Positions 22,894 to 34,745 of a stretch of DNA of 64,000 nucleotides are shown here, piece after piece. Each line of letters begins with the position of its first letter. Within the stretch, counting starts at the first letter, position 1. The stretch covers positions 14,285,648-14,349,647 of the forward strand of contig NC_080045.1 in the NCBI RefSeq assembly GCF_012489685.1. The letters run 5' to 3'. Origin of the DNA: Lotus japonicus (Eukaryota; Streptophyta; Magnoliopsida; Fabales; Fabaceae). The position numbers were made by a program, and so were the translations under genes. Below the pieces are notes generated by a model, which was given only the letters and a program-made list of their open reading frames with translations, had not been told where the DNA came from and did not search any database.

Positions 22894-25446
22894 TAGTAGA
22901 CAAATTAAGTTTAAGACTCTTTCTTGAGTGTAGTCTAGAGAGAGCTACATATAACTGACCATTAGTGAAGACGGACCTCGGAAGGAAGAGTCCAACCTGA
23001 GATAGTGTTTGTCCTTGACTTTTGTTTTTGGTCATCGCAAAGCATACTGCAATTGGAAATTGTCTTCTTCTGAATTTAATTGGAAATTTAGAATGAGAAG
23101 GAACCAAGTTCATTCTTGAAATGTGCACTTTATCATTAGAATTTGTTCCCGTGATAACAGTTGCACCAATAACACGTTCACCAAGTTCATCCACAATTAA
23201 CTTGGTTCCATTGCATAAACCTGTTGTTTTGTCTAATATTTCTCAAAGGCATGATTGGAGTACCAACTTTCAATAATATTTTGTGGTTTGAGATTCCTGA
23301 ACTTTTAGTGTTATTCAAAATTTTGTGGTGAACCACTCATCTCGAATTTCAGAATCCTTATCAGATCGCAAGGCAGAGTCAGAGCTTAGGTATTCATGTT
23401 CTGGTGCAACTATCATGCCAAGCATGTAAGAGTTTATCATTTCAACAGTCTTTAGTGTAGGGTCAATATTGCTCTATCTTGAAAGAATTGTGGGTCTTCA
23501 TTTTTTGCGTAAGGTCAGGATATGTATATTTAATCAATTCCATTAATGGATCAGGACTAATTGGGATGAGAAGATCTGACGGGATTTGAACATCATACTT
23601 TCCTGCTCCAGAATCAGAATGATTTCCAATTTTAAGAATCCAATCTGCATACTCTTTGATTTTTTTTGCTTCATCAACCGTCTCTGCGGTTAGCCGCATG
23701 TTCTTAGACAATTTCATAACATTACAATGCTTCCACAATGATGAAAAGTTTACAATAGCTTCCATAACTTCATGTCTGCTTTCTCTAGTTATTACATGTA
23801 GTATTTGTCTAAAATCACCTCCAAGTATTAATACTTTTCCTCCAAAAGGTTTATGAATGTTGTCTTCATTTTTCAACCTCATTAAATCTCGGTGTGTAAC
23901 GTCTAAAGCTTAGAAACAAAACTTTTTCAACATTGGAGCTTCATCCCACATAATAAGGCTTGTTTCAAGCAGAAGCTTTGCTCGTAGACTTCCCTGCTTT
24001 ATATTACATTTTGAGGTCTCTGTAGCATCTAATGAAATGCAAAATTTAGAATGAGATATTATGCCTCCAGGCAAGAGTAATGATGTTATGCCACTGGAAG
24101 CAACATTAAGCACAATTAGTCCTCTGGATCTATGTGACGCGGATGAAGTGTTCCAAACAAAAATCTTTCCAGTTCTACCATATGCATATAAAAAGTAGAA
24201 GCAGCTTGAGTTTGACAACAAATGTGACAACCCTATCATATACATACTTTTGCTCATATGTAAGCATACTAAGCAACTCTTCATATTGTATTTTTAATGC
24301 ATCTTTGTCATAGTATTTTTGTTAATCGACAATAAATCTATTGTCAAACTACAGGACTTCATCATATTCTGGAGTTGGCAAAGATATGTAATCGTTTAAT
24401 GACCTACCATTTGTTTGGAGTAACTTCTAAATTTTAACGATACATTAATTTTTCAAATCAGCATCTGCGGATTCGTAGCCTTGCAGTCGAGAAGGAAGAT
24501 TAGCTAATGATTTTTAACTGTATCGAATATAACTAATGTTGTTCACACACTTTGCATAATTATCATGCGCGACGTGATTTTCTAAACTTTTGAATTTCAT
24601 TTAAATTAAATTCAAGCAATAATTATATGATTATATCAACATTTCAAATCTTAATAACATAACTTGAAAACCTACATACCTGAATTATGAAATGTTTTTC
24701 TTCTATGGTGTAGAATGCCTTCGGATAAAAGAAGCCAGCATGCGTCTCAAACATCATTTGGTTTTGAGATTGAATTCATCATTAACATTCTTACAAAGAG
24801 TTTCTGCATTTGTTCTCCGAAAGATAGATCAGAGACTTCTTTAATTGCATCTATATATTCTTTGTCATCTTTTAGCAATCTCAATTGATCGCATGCTTTC
24901 TTAAAAGTATCATATGTTATTTCCTTCACCGCTCTGATACTTCTATATGATGTACAACCCTTTTGCATAGTTAGTAGGATTCTCATGTATAACTCCCCGA
25001 TGCTTGGAGGCATATATTGTAGTATGCCAATTTTAAAACCTCTCTTTCTTGGTTTTCCAGAGTCTATCTTTTTTATGATAAACAAATCTATAGGGAAATT
25101 CAGCATATGTTAGATTCCGCCTGTCCCGATATTTCTCATTAGCTGCAAACCAAGTTATAAACATTGTGGATCTTGTATCACTCTTTTCAAGAACATCTCC
25201 AACGTCTTTATCATCATTATAATATACCAAATATTCATTTGGAAGATGAAAACTTAGTTTTTGCATTGACGCTCATCGTTTGTGTATGGTAAAGTCAAAT
25301 GTTCTCCAAATTGCCTCACACTGAGAAAGATAACGATAATCATAATATTGTTTTATCTCTTCCACTGGTTCTTTCTCTTGAGCATCGTTATTCTTATTTG
25401 ATATTTCAAAAATTTGCTCGGTCTGCGCCTTTGTTGATATACTAGT
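22889..25446 (-). pseudogene. Helitron PIF1-type helicase relic
   Basis: Broken minus-strand frames in the correct order, right to left. LSFHLPNEYLVYYNDDKDVG and LTYAEFPYRFVYHKKDRLW come from the linker before the helicase. Next, PPSIGELYMRILLTMQKGC and DDKEYIDAIKEVS. Then YGRTGKIFVWNT (Walker A, GGTGKT in intact copies), WDEAPM (Walker B), GGDFRQILHVITRESRHEVM, LSKNMRLT, and finally KNKSQGQTLSQVGLFLPRSVF and GQLYVALSR. At least five frame or stop breaks separate them. The HUH Rep nuclease domain that would lie upstream is absent. Helitron helicases unwind donor DNA during rolling-circle-like transposition; this copy cannot. Confidence 0.8.
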
Positions 25447-25792
25447 ATTTTTACCCGTGCGATGCACGGGGGTATTCATTTTAGTTTTTGTATGTATTTT
25501 TTTAAAATAAATATTGGGTTATTTTCGTTATGTTTATTGAAGGAAAATTTAGGAATAAAAGAAAAAAAATTAATTTTATATATAAGCAAACATAAATTTG
25601 TATTTTTTATCGTGATGGATGTGTTTGTTTTTATTTTGTAGAAACGTAATTATTTTTGTTTATTTATAATTCTTGTCCTCTTTTTAGTCTGGGTTTGATT
25701 AAAAATGTAATCTCCACTACATTGCATAAGAAGTCATTGTCTATGCAAAGTATCATAATTCAAATAATCTTTGGTTTCTTTCCAAACAAATT

Positions 25793-26964
25793 TGTTCTGG
25801 CCATGAACATTGATGAAAGGTATAGTACCTAGAGAGTGGAGAATTGCGCTAGAGAGAGAATGCTGAATTTCATGTATCATTTCATCAAATGAGCAAAAGT
25901 CCTTTACAATTGGTATCTACCTCCTATTTATAGAGCTTGAGTACTACCTATTGGGCCAATTGGGCCTCCGAGATCAAGGCCCAATTTTAAGGCCAGGGCC
26001 CCGCCACAGGGCGGGCTACATGCTGGGCGTTGCCCCTCTAGGGGCTCGCCCAGTCCACTAGTCCACTAGTCCACAAGACACCGAGCTCGAAGTATGAGAG
26101 ATAAGTGTGTCTTTTAAATGCCTTTACATGTGTCCTATTGTACACTGGGATCTAAGCTGCCAACATGACTTGAGAAAAGTGTGGTAAACTATATCGCCAA
26201 CATGGCGTGAGCAAAAGGAAACTAACATCTTTAGCCACCCAGTCCACTGACTTGGCGAGCAACCCGAGCCGGCAAGTCCACAAGTCCACAAGCGGCGAGA
26301 GCGATTGCTCCGTGCTGGCGATTAGCTGGGGCAGGTACATGATTGTTCGCCGGCGGGCATCATTCTGGAGCGACTAAACTTTGTTGCTGGTATCACCTGT
26401 CAGGCGATGGCGTTTGGTTTCTTCAGTGGCGAGGCCTTTCGCGCTTTCCCTTATTTCAAAACTCTTTCAAATCCCTAACTGCCCCACGTGACTGCCCCAC
26501 GTGATGTGTCAGTTACATCAATTTTCCTCTTTCTCCGGAACCGTCACTTCACTTTCCATAACCGTCCCATCGTGCGCAGTAACTCCCCATTACACGCGAC
26601 CCACCTTCCCAAAACCATCATGACTTCCAACCTTCCACACGCGTCCAACACGCGTCAACCTTCCACACGTGGTCGTGGGTTCGATCCCCACAGACGGCGC
26701 CAAATGTTCTGGCCATGAACATTGATGAAAGGTATAGTACCTAGAGAGTGGAGAATCGCGCTAGAGAGAGAATGCTGAATTTCATGTATCATTTCATCAA
26801 ATGAGCAAAAGTCATTTACAATTGGTATCTACCTCCTATTTATAGAGCTTGAGTACTACCTATTGGGCCAATTGGGCCTCCGAGATCAAGGCCCAATTTT
26901 AAGGCCAGGGCCCCGCCACAGGGCGGGCTACATGCTGGGCGTTGCCCCTGCAACGCCCAGTCCA
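25793..26964 (-). mobile_element. Deleted Tat-lineage Ty3/gypsy element
   Basis: A 1.17 kb derivative of the same family as the element at 46648-60456. LTRs are 25793-26057 and 26705-26964 (TGTTCTGGCCATGAAC ... CCAGTCCA), with few differences from each other. Flanks AAATT and ATATT are a possible TSD with one change. The 647 bp interior keeps the region beside the 3' LTR (similar to 46930-47590) and a primer-binding site, but gag, pol and the antisense gene are gone. It is a candidate parasite of full-length relatives, provided its ends still work. Confidence 0.8.
26670..26702 (-). promoter_or_regulatory. PBS extended into tRNA T-arm-like sequence
   Basis: The plus strand at 26676-26692 forms a T-stem and loop, GTGGG-TTCGATC-CCCAC, followed by ACAGACGGCGCCA, a tRNA acceptor 3' strand with CCA; GGTC before it looks like a variable loop. 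The full-length relative matches only the 18 bases TCCCCACAGACGGCGCCA (60155-60172). Confidence 0.55.
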
Positions 26965-27416
26965 ATATTCTTCTCTCCAAAGTTGATATGATAAGAACAA
27001 AGTAGCAAAAGTCCTTAAATGTGTCATATGTAAGTTCATGTACTTTTCATATGTTTGGAAATGAATGAAGTCTCATTGTAAAATTTAGCAATAACCTCAT
27101 ATAATATTCACTTTTTTTTATAGCACGTAATTTTAAAAAATTTGTGTTATTTTTGTTACGTTTAATAAAAGAAGTTTATGAATTAAAAGAATAAAATTAA
27201 TATTAGATATAAGAAACAATAAGTTTGAAAGTTTTTTTCCCGTGAAAAAAGCTTGAGAACAACCTTCTCAAGCCTAACTCATATGAACCAAATAGTAATT
27301 TACTAAATAACATAAAACCTATTTACAAAAAAATTTATGGTCAATAATTAAATTTTAATAGAGTTAAAACCCAATTAGTTTAATATTTGTATAGTTGCTG
27401 GGAAAATGGATAATGG

Positions 27417-28336
27417 GAAGGTTATTTTTTGCATTGATATAATATTTAATATTAAATTCACCATCTTTAACTTTTATAGATTAATATTAAAGTAGCAAAA
27501 GAAGCATAAAATAAAGTAGCTACTTTTTTTAACTTTTTTTATAGCAAAAATAAAGTAGCTCAAAAGAAGCATATAATAAAAGGAGTATAAAACATTACCC
27601 GTGGTGCTTTAGGCAGGTTAGGTTGTTGCTAGCTTTGCTATTTTTTTTTATCCCTTTTGGGGAGGGTTGTAAATCCTTGACATTTCCTCATCAATTAATT
27701 TACATTTTGCTTTCGGAAAAAAAAAAATTACGCATGTAGTGCTGAATGAAATAATTGTTCTCATTCTTGTTTGTTTATGTTGAGTTATAATTCAATCAAT
27801 TTAATGGATTATGTATCAATTCGTGAATATATATTTCAGGTATGATGAGGAATTGCTATCTTCCCGGAGAATATGGAAAGGTTATTTTTTGCATTGATAT
27901 AATATTTAATATTAAATTCACCATCTTTAACTTTTATGGATTAATATTAAAGTAGCAAAAGAAGCATAAAATAAAGTAGCTACTTTTCTTAACTTTTTTT
28001 ATAGCAAAAATAAAGTAGCTCAAAAGAAGCATATAATAAAAGGAATATAAAACATTACCCGTGGTGCTTTAGGCAGGTTAGGTTGTTGCTAGCTTTGCTA
28101 TTTTTTTTTATCCCTTTTGAGGAGGGTTGTAAATCCTTGACATTTCCTCATCAATTAATTTACATTTTGCTTTCGGAAAAAAAAAATTACGCATGTAGTG
28201 CTGAATGAAATAATTGTTCTCATTCTTGTTTGTTTATGTTGAGTTATAATTCAATCAATTTAATGGATTATGTATCAATTCGTGAATATATATTTCAGGT
28301 ATGATGAGGATTTGCTATCTTCCCGGAGAATTTTCT
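27417..28336 (+). repeat. Tandem duplication, about 460 bp unit
   Basis: Unit 27417-27876 is repeated at 27877-28336 with only a handful of differences (for example GGAGTATAA/GGAATATAA and TTTTGGGGAGG/TTTTGAGGAGG). It ends in ATGATGAGGA(A/T)TTGCTATC. Non-coding, within Helitron 2. Confidence 0.85.
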
Positions 28337-28599
28337 ATTTACCCTCTACCTCTAGAATAAGTAAAACTTTTTGAAAGTGGTTATGGAATAAATATAATTC
28401 AATTTTTCTCCTCAAATGATTCAACTGATAGAAGAAATCATTCTTCTACCTACTGCTTTGATTTTCGTCTTCAAAGGGGAAAACTTCAGAACTTCAGAGG
28501 GGGGAAATTAAGGGAGATCGTGGTTACATTCTTGGGAAAGAGAATTTTATATTTTGAAATCCTCTCATTGGGAGAGGATCATGATCCTTCATTAGTTTT

Positions 28600-31330
28600 A
28601 ATGAGATCAGATGGTGAGTATTGGTTCCAATTTGCACATCAATTCTTGATTGAAGAGAGTAAAAATTGAAACATCATCCAATTTATCAACCAAATCCAGG
28701 CGGTACATCAGGATCTTCAACACTACAATCAGATGGTGCAATGTGCTCCACATCTCTTGAAAATCCAGGAGGCAATTGCTATTATCATCCCCACTGCTTC
28801 CTGTGATGGTTGGGAATCTTACAACTGTTATGCAGGGGATTCTTGATTTCCTGCCTTTGAACCCACGCCTTTCCTTTATCTTGTTTCTCCTATTGTTATT
28901 ATTCAGATGACTATGCAAGAGAGCGAAACCCGGTGGCTCTTCAGGCTCATTTCATGCATTGTGTTAACAATCTCAGTAGCTGAAGTCGATTCACCTTGTC
29001 TCTGAACTGGAACCACATCAGATGTGGATAACACAATCTTATCTTTCCCTTTGGGGGTTCACCGGTTAGTCATAGACAGATTGCACTATTTCCGTGATTT
29101 CACCTTTCATGCCATCAAGTCTGGAGAGAAGAAAAGTGAATCAAAAGAACATAAATAATTTATATATTCTTAACTTTCTCCTAATGCATAGACAACTTAC
29201 CTTTCATCAAATTAAGTATCAATAACTACCAACATTCAAGGCAAAATTATAGAAGACAAAAGAAGGGGGCTTGGGACTTGAACATGGTTTGCCTACTTGT
29301 ACGTCCCACACTGTAGAATTGCTGACAATCAAGAAAAACTAAATGCAATTATGCCCAGAGAGATATACACTTTTTTGAACACATTATTTAATACATGAAA
29401 CTTAGAAAGATAACTGCACAAAATGACACCCAAAATTTAACAGAAAGTGAAGTACCAAAATTACTTTAGGGGAGTTTAATAAATTTTAGAGCCACAACAG
29501 TTCCTAGCTGTAACCTGTCTTTCTCAAGTAGGTGCTTCTCTTCTTCATGATATTGAATTTCTGGTGTATCATCCACCTCGTCTGATTATTTATTTCCATT
29601 GCCGGAGACATATAACATTCAATGTGTAAAATAATAACCTTTTGAAGGAAATTAATTTCATAAGAACTTAACATAACTGGAGATAAAAACTATGCTTAAG
29701 TAACCAACCTTGGGTCTGTATCCAAGCGCCAACATGCTTCTGACCTCAAATTGGTCTTTTAGTCTTTTTTCTAATTGTAGAATCTGGCACAAAGATAATT
29801 TTAAGACAACATAGAGGTAGCTATCAGGTAGAAATATGCCAAGCCAGTATAAGAAAGCAAAAACTGAAGCATGATTAAAAGAAACACTAGTTGTGGGTTC
29901 CCTTCTCAATCAACCATGGTACCTCTTGCGTCAGAGTATATTCCTGTGAGAAATTGAAATTCTTACCTTTCAAGGAACAAAGATTTACACAGCTTCATAG
30001 TATCTTCAGAACAGATCTTGTCCAAATAAAAAATGAAATCAGCGAAGAATCAATAAGGATTGAGATACACACCCGGACAATCAGTTCAAATATTGAATTG
30101 ATTCCAAGACAATCAATCAAGGCACTACTTTCCATCAAATAAGAAAAGATGAAAAAATTGGAAGCAGGAAATACTCACCAGGTCCAACATCTGAATTCCC
30201 ATTTCCAACATTTGAATCTCAAACTCCTGACTATCTTTTAATTCATCCTAATCTTTCAAAAGCAAGATGTCTACCAATCATCTTCAAGATAATCCATAAC
30301 CCTGAAATTCCCTCACTGGAAAATCCCAAGTAACAACCAATTCCCGTTGCAATGAAAGAAGAAGAAACCTTAACAGTGCGGCAGGAAGAATTCAAAAAGG
30401 CACAAAAAAAAGTGAAAATATAAGGGTTCTTACCGGAGCAGAAGATAATGATAGATAAGAACTTAGCCTCACAACAAAATCTGAAGAAGAGATAATATGA
30501 AATCAGAATGGCGAACTGAAAAGATGAAATGAGGTAAAAAGAGAACGATTCTTACAATGGGGATTGGCGACTCCATAACAGTAAAAAAACACAAATGCAT
30601 AAAACATCAATTCAATTCAAACCCCAAAAATGTGAGCCTGAGCGTCAGTTCAAATGAATCAAAGTCCCTCAAATTCGGTTTCTCCAGAGCAAAACTGCAG
30701 GTCAATTAAAAATTGAAGAGAAGATGAGATCCTAAATCACATAATAAGATCGATTGAGATGAACAAATGAAATAAAGAAAGAAGAACAATCAAAGAGTTG
30801 CAGAGAAAGAAACCTAACACCATGACGAACCCAGCCAAGGAGCATCGCAGCGGCGGAGCCACAAATCCAAGGCGGAAGCAGCGGTGCGGTCAGCATTAGC
30901 GATCAGTGTTTGGGTTGGAAGAGGAAGAGGAAGGATTGGAGAAGGAGATGGCGCGGTTGAAGAGGTTAACGTCGTCGATTCTGCACAATTGAGGGGTTTT
31001 GACCACCACTCGCGGCGGCGAATGAGAATGGTTGTGGTGGTCTGGAATTGTGGATTTTCAATGATGATGGCGGTGGTGATTTCAGTGGTTCTGTCAATGG
31101 CACATAGCAGCAACAACAAAAGGTGGTTCCTTTTCTTCGATTACAGGGTTTGCAAGGGTTAGGATTAGGGTTAAGGAGTGAGATTTGGGTTTGGTTTTTC
31201 TGGTTCAGAGAGAGGGAAATTGGGAGAAGAATCAAATAACGGCTGGGGCCTGGGAGAAAACGAAATGAGCGAGAACGGATACGTTTGAGAAGCCAAAAAG
31301 CCAGGAACATTGTAGTGAGAACTAACGGCT
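28600..31330 (-). pseudogene. Candidate captured host gene pieces
   Basis: Within Helitron 2, minus-strand segments look like exons with splice borders rather than transposon DNA. At about 29785-29712, after TTTGTGCCAG and before AAG-GTTGG, the exon ILQLEKRLKDQFEVRSMLAL then GYRPK resembles the leucine-zipper segment of plant MIP1-type/DUF547 proteins. At about 30240-30180 an exon ends MLEMGIQMLDL before GTGAGT. A leader-like, GC-richer start with AACCCTAATCCTAACCC lies at 31200-31150. At 28735-28690 one frame gives VEDPDVPPGFG. All are short and interrupted. The family assignment is tentative, and the pieces could derive from more than one gene. Confidence 0.35.
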
Positions 31331-31462
31331 GTGATTGAATCAAGGAGAACAAATTAGTATTTTTACCATAATAACCATACTTAAATTTCAAGTATAGTAC
31401 AATAAAATATTGAAGTACCAAATTGCCCTCCAGATTGCTAAAACTCCCCCTTTATATAGTTT

Positions 31463-31489
31463 ATAGATAGATAGATAGATAGATAGATT
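31463..31489 (+). repeat. (TAGA)n microsatellite
   Basis: Six units of TAGA starting in the last bases of Helitron 2 and continuing beyond its 5' end. Confidence 0.85.
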
Positions 31490-31921
31490 TGAACAAATAT
31501 TATATAGTATTGGACTTGTTACAATACTCCACATTAATGTGAGTTTTGGTAATCTCCAAAGTTTAAATAGATATGTTGATTTTTTTTTAAATGAATTAGA
31601 CATGCGTGAAAAGGAATGGGGACTTGATAAGTGGAGTAATTCAATTTGCATTCTTTATGCCTAGTATCTAGTCATTATTGCTATAAATTCAATTGATAAA
31701 AAATGATTACCAACAATAACATTGAGTTTTGAATAATTTTAAGTACATTTGAAATAGACATAGGTAGCATTTGGCCTAACTTTTTTGGACCTTAAAAACT
31801 AATTTTAAGTTAAAGTTTAAAATAAGAGTTTAAAAAAATGATAGAAGTTGTTTGTCCGTTTTTATTTAATAATGCTTAAAAACTACTTTTAAGTTAAAAT
31901 TCGTTTGAAGTAAATTTTTTT

Positions 31922-33376
31922 GGGTGAATGGTCACTTTCGTCCCTATTGTTTCACGCGTCGGGCATTTTAGTCCCTATTCTATGAAAATGTCGCCCGTAG
32001 TCCCTAATGTTGCAAATCGTCAATCACGTTGGTCCCTGCCTGTGCTACCGTTAGTGAACGTTAACGGGAAGGGTGATTTGGCACGTTAAGTGCCCCAATA
32101 GACTTTGCCACGTGGATTTAAATGTTGGAAAATTTTTGGAAAACATCGAAGCTTCAATTTAGTCCCCGGCCAAAATCTCCAAATCTGAAAAGTTTCAATC
32201 TCCATCATCTTCTTCCTCTTCTCTCCCACCACCAAGACCATACAACCTAAATCAAAATCCAACTTTTAACAACCCGGATTTTTGAGTCTGATAAAGACGA
32301 TGCAGTGGCAGAGGAGGGCGAAGAAGGCACCGTCTTGGCACCAGGACCTTAGCGGGTTCATGGGTTGCTACAATTTGGGGCTGGGTCGAAATCACGTCGG
32401 TTGCCACGTTTCCTAAGAGGTGCGATGGCTTCATGGATCTGGACGAATATATGTGTAGAAAGGGGATGGAGTGGGTGGGTTTCAGAAATTGGATTTTGTT
32501 ACTAGGTTTTTGAGAGCACAAATTATGTGGGTTTTGTTACAAGAAAAATGAAGGAGCTTGGGTTGTTGTTCACAACCAATAGGGAAAAGGGGAAGATTAA
32601 GATGGATTTGGTGGTGAGTGGTGATGAGTGGTAGTGGGAGGAAGGATGAGATATTATTATTTCCTCTCACATTTGATTCTTCCCATTCGGAATTTTCCAT
32701 CTTCGATTCTCACCTTGTCTGTATCTTTGGTTTATATTTTGAGTTTTTTTAATATTTTCGTGGAAAATTCAATCCTTTTGTCTCTTCCATCAATTTCATT
32801 GTCCCTGATCATCATTTTAACATCTGGGTGAGTGTTTCTTCTGAAAAAAACTCAAAAGGTCTTCTGGGTTTGATCCAACAAGCATAAAAAATCAACATTT
32901 AACATTTTCTTTTCTATTTATGGTACATTGATTTTGATTTGCAAAATTTTGATGATTTGCACAATGTAATTTGAGACCTTGAATGATTATTGGAAACAAG
33001 GTTGAAAGTGTAGAGGAAGTACAAGAGAGTAACGTAGAGGATTAGCCATAGCATTAGCTTGGGTGTGGGAGTGAGGAGGAAGAAGATGATGGAGAGAGAT
33101 TGAAACTTTTGAGATTTGGAAATTTTGGTCGGGGACTAAACTGAAGCTTCTATGTTTTCCAAAAAATTTCCCCAACAATTAATCCACGTGGCAAGTCCAC
33201 TGTGGCACTTAACGTGCCAAATCACCATTTCTGTTAACGTTCACTAACGGTAGCAGAGGCAGGGACCAACATGATTGACGATTTGCAACATTAATGACTA
33301 CGAGCGACATTTTCATAGAATAGGGACTAAAATGCCCGACGCGTGAAACAATAGGGACGAAAGTGACCATTCACCC
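31922..33376. mobile_element. Long-TIR MULE-like element
   Basis: 1455 bp, ends GGGTGAATGGTCACTTTCGT in inverted orientation, with TIR similarity through about 250 bases (GTCCCTATT..., CACGTTAAGTG...). Flanks are AAATTTTTTT at 31912-31921 and 33377-33386, so a TSD of 9-10 bp, although low complexity weakens this. The core (about 32230-33100) is less AT-rich than the surroundings and has short open frames without a recognised domain; no transposase. It could carry a captured fragment. Confidence 0.68.
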
Positions 33377-33728
33377 AAATTTTTTTAAAGCACTAATTTT
33401 ATTTAAAAGCAGTAACTTGAAAAGAATTTCAAATTAATATATTTTTTAGGGGTCAAATTAATATATTTTATTTGATGAAGTTTTTATTTCATAATGCTTA
33501 AAAACTACTTTTCAGTTAAAAGTTGTTTGATGTAAATTTTTTCAAAGCACTAATTTTATTTAAAAGCAGTAACTTGAAAAGAATTTCAAATTAATTTAAT
33601 TGATTTGATGATGATAAAAAATAATGTATTTTATATTTTTTTATTTTTAAAAATTTCCGGAGTGCTAAATTCAGTAATGTTAATTACATATATTCAGAAA
33701 ATTTAATTAAAATTCAGATTGCTCGTTT

Positions 33729-33838
33729 TTTTGGGTACATCGGAAAGATAAATTACACCCGCCAGGAATCGATCCCTGGACTTCCCCTACCCAACACATA
33801 TGTCCCCCAGCTTCTACCACTTGAGCTATCACACGGGA
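33729..33838 (-). mobile_element. tRNA-derived SINE
   Basis: On the minus strand: TAGCTCAAGTGGTAGAAGC (box A-like), then GGGATCGATTCCTGGCGGG (box B-like), a short unrelated tail ending TTCCGATGTACCC and poly-A. Flanked by the 14 bp duplication CAGATTGCTCGTTT at 33715-33728 and 33839-33852. The TSD and A tail show a retroposed SINE rather than a functional tRNA gene; the anticodon arm is not intact. Confidence 0.8.
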
Positions 33839-34250
33839 CAGATTGCTCGTTTCGTATCTTCTTTTAAATTAAGAGAGTTGCTATTGCCTCTGACTCCATC
33901 GTTCGAATTGTCCTCCAAAGGCTCCAACAACACATTAATTTAGTTTCCATATCAATACACATTTTGCTTATAAAAAAAATTAAGTTTAACTTTTTTACTT
34001 TTCTTAATTTTTCAAACATACCCCTGAATCTCATAATGGTACCAACAATAAATTACTTTCAGTTTTCAAAAGAAATAACAAATTCATTTACACTTAATCT
34101 TAATAATTTTTAACATAAAATATAATTGAATACAAATTTTTATTTAAGTAATAATTAATTAAAACTGTTACTAAAACTTTACAAATAAATACATATTATT
34201 TTTAAGAGAAAATGAATGATGTACTTTTCGGCTAAATGTTTTTTACACAT

Positions 34251-34306
34251 GCATCTAATTGATTCTTTTTTTTTTACTCCATCGGAAAATTGCATCTAAT
34301 TGATTC
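34251..34306 (-). mobile_element. Truncated SINE tail with 15 bp TSD
   Basis: GCATCTAATTGATTC at 34251-34265 and 34292-34306 encloses 26 bases. On the minus strand these read AATTTTCCGATGGAGT and then A10. TTTCCGATG..GT and the A tail match the 3' end of the SINE at 33729-33838, so this is a severely 5'-truncated copy. Confidence 0.6.
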
Positions 34307-34745
34307 TAGCTACATCATAAATTTATAAAGAGATGAAATCGTTTAATGCTATGTGACATAATGTGATTAGATATTTACATAAAATTTCTTTACACTGGCA
34401 CTGCATATTTATTAATCTCTATTCAAAAATATATGGATAAGATTTAAATTTTTTAAATTTAAATAATGATTAATTAATTTTTAATAGTACTTCTCAAATA
34501 AATTTATATTATTTAAAGGGTTTAATTTTGATGCACTAACAGTGTAAAAAAAAATTTACATCGTCGGTGCATCAAACTTTTTATCTTATTTAAAACTTAT
34601 AGGGATTGTAGATTTAAAACTTTTAAATTTAAATAAGAATACTTTTCATTATCTTCCACAACTACACTTAACAATGTTCTTCAGTTTGAATCAAACTTAT
34701 GAATTAAATGATTCAAACCAATATATGTTTAGGTTAAACCCGAAC

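Larger units (their letters stand above)
20469..25441 (-). mobile_element. Helitron 1, 3' portion
   Basis: Minus orientation. Its 3' terminus is at 20469: on the minus strand the hairpin CCGTGCAGCGCACGG, then ATTGTTGCA and the terminal CTAG followed by T, as in plant Helitrons. A hAT element (20479-21487) has split the tail between hairpin and CTAG. Farther in are a TIR element with a MULE-like insert (21732-22893) and the decayed helicase (22889-25446). At 25442 the sequence passes into the 3' end of a second Helitron that has entered the helicase region; the remaining 5' part of Helitron 1 was not found to the right of it. Confidence 0.68.
25442..31466 (-). mobile_element. Helitron 2, non-autonomous
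   Basis: Minus orientation, 6025 bp. The 5' end on the minus strand at 31466 is TCTATAAACTATATAAAGGG, preceded by A. The 3' end has the hairpin CCCCGTGCATCGCACGGG, then TAAAAATA and CTAG at 25445-25442, followed by T, so the insertion fits the A|T rule. Inside are a deleted Tat element (25793-26964), a 460 bp tandem duplication and apparent captured gene pieces (28600-31330). No Rep or helicase frames. Its 3' end interrupts the helicase relic of Helitron 1. Confidence 0.65.

Noticed and set aside
26670..26702. tRNA gene fragment as an independent RNA gene
   Set aside because: Only the 3' third is present and it sits exactly at the LTR-adjacent primer-binding position.
30814..31421. Two long minus-strand open frames in the leader-like region of Helitron 2
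   Set aside because: They overlap in different frames, are low-complexity and match no family; kept only as part of the captured-fragment candidate.
33729..33838. Functional tRNA gene
   Set aside because: A- and B-box-like motifs are present, but the TSDs, the poly-A tail and the lack of a foldable acceptor/anticodon arm show a SINE.
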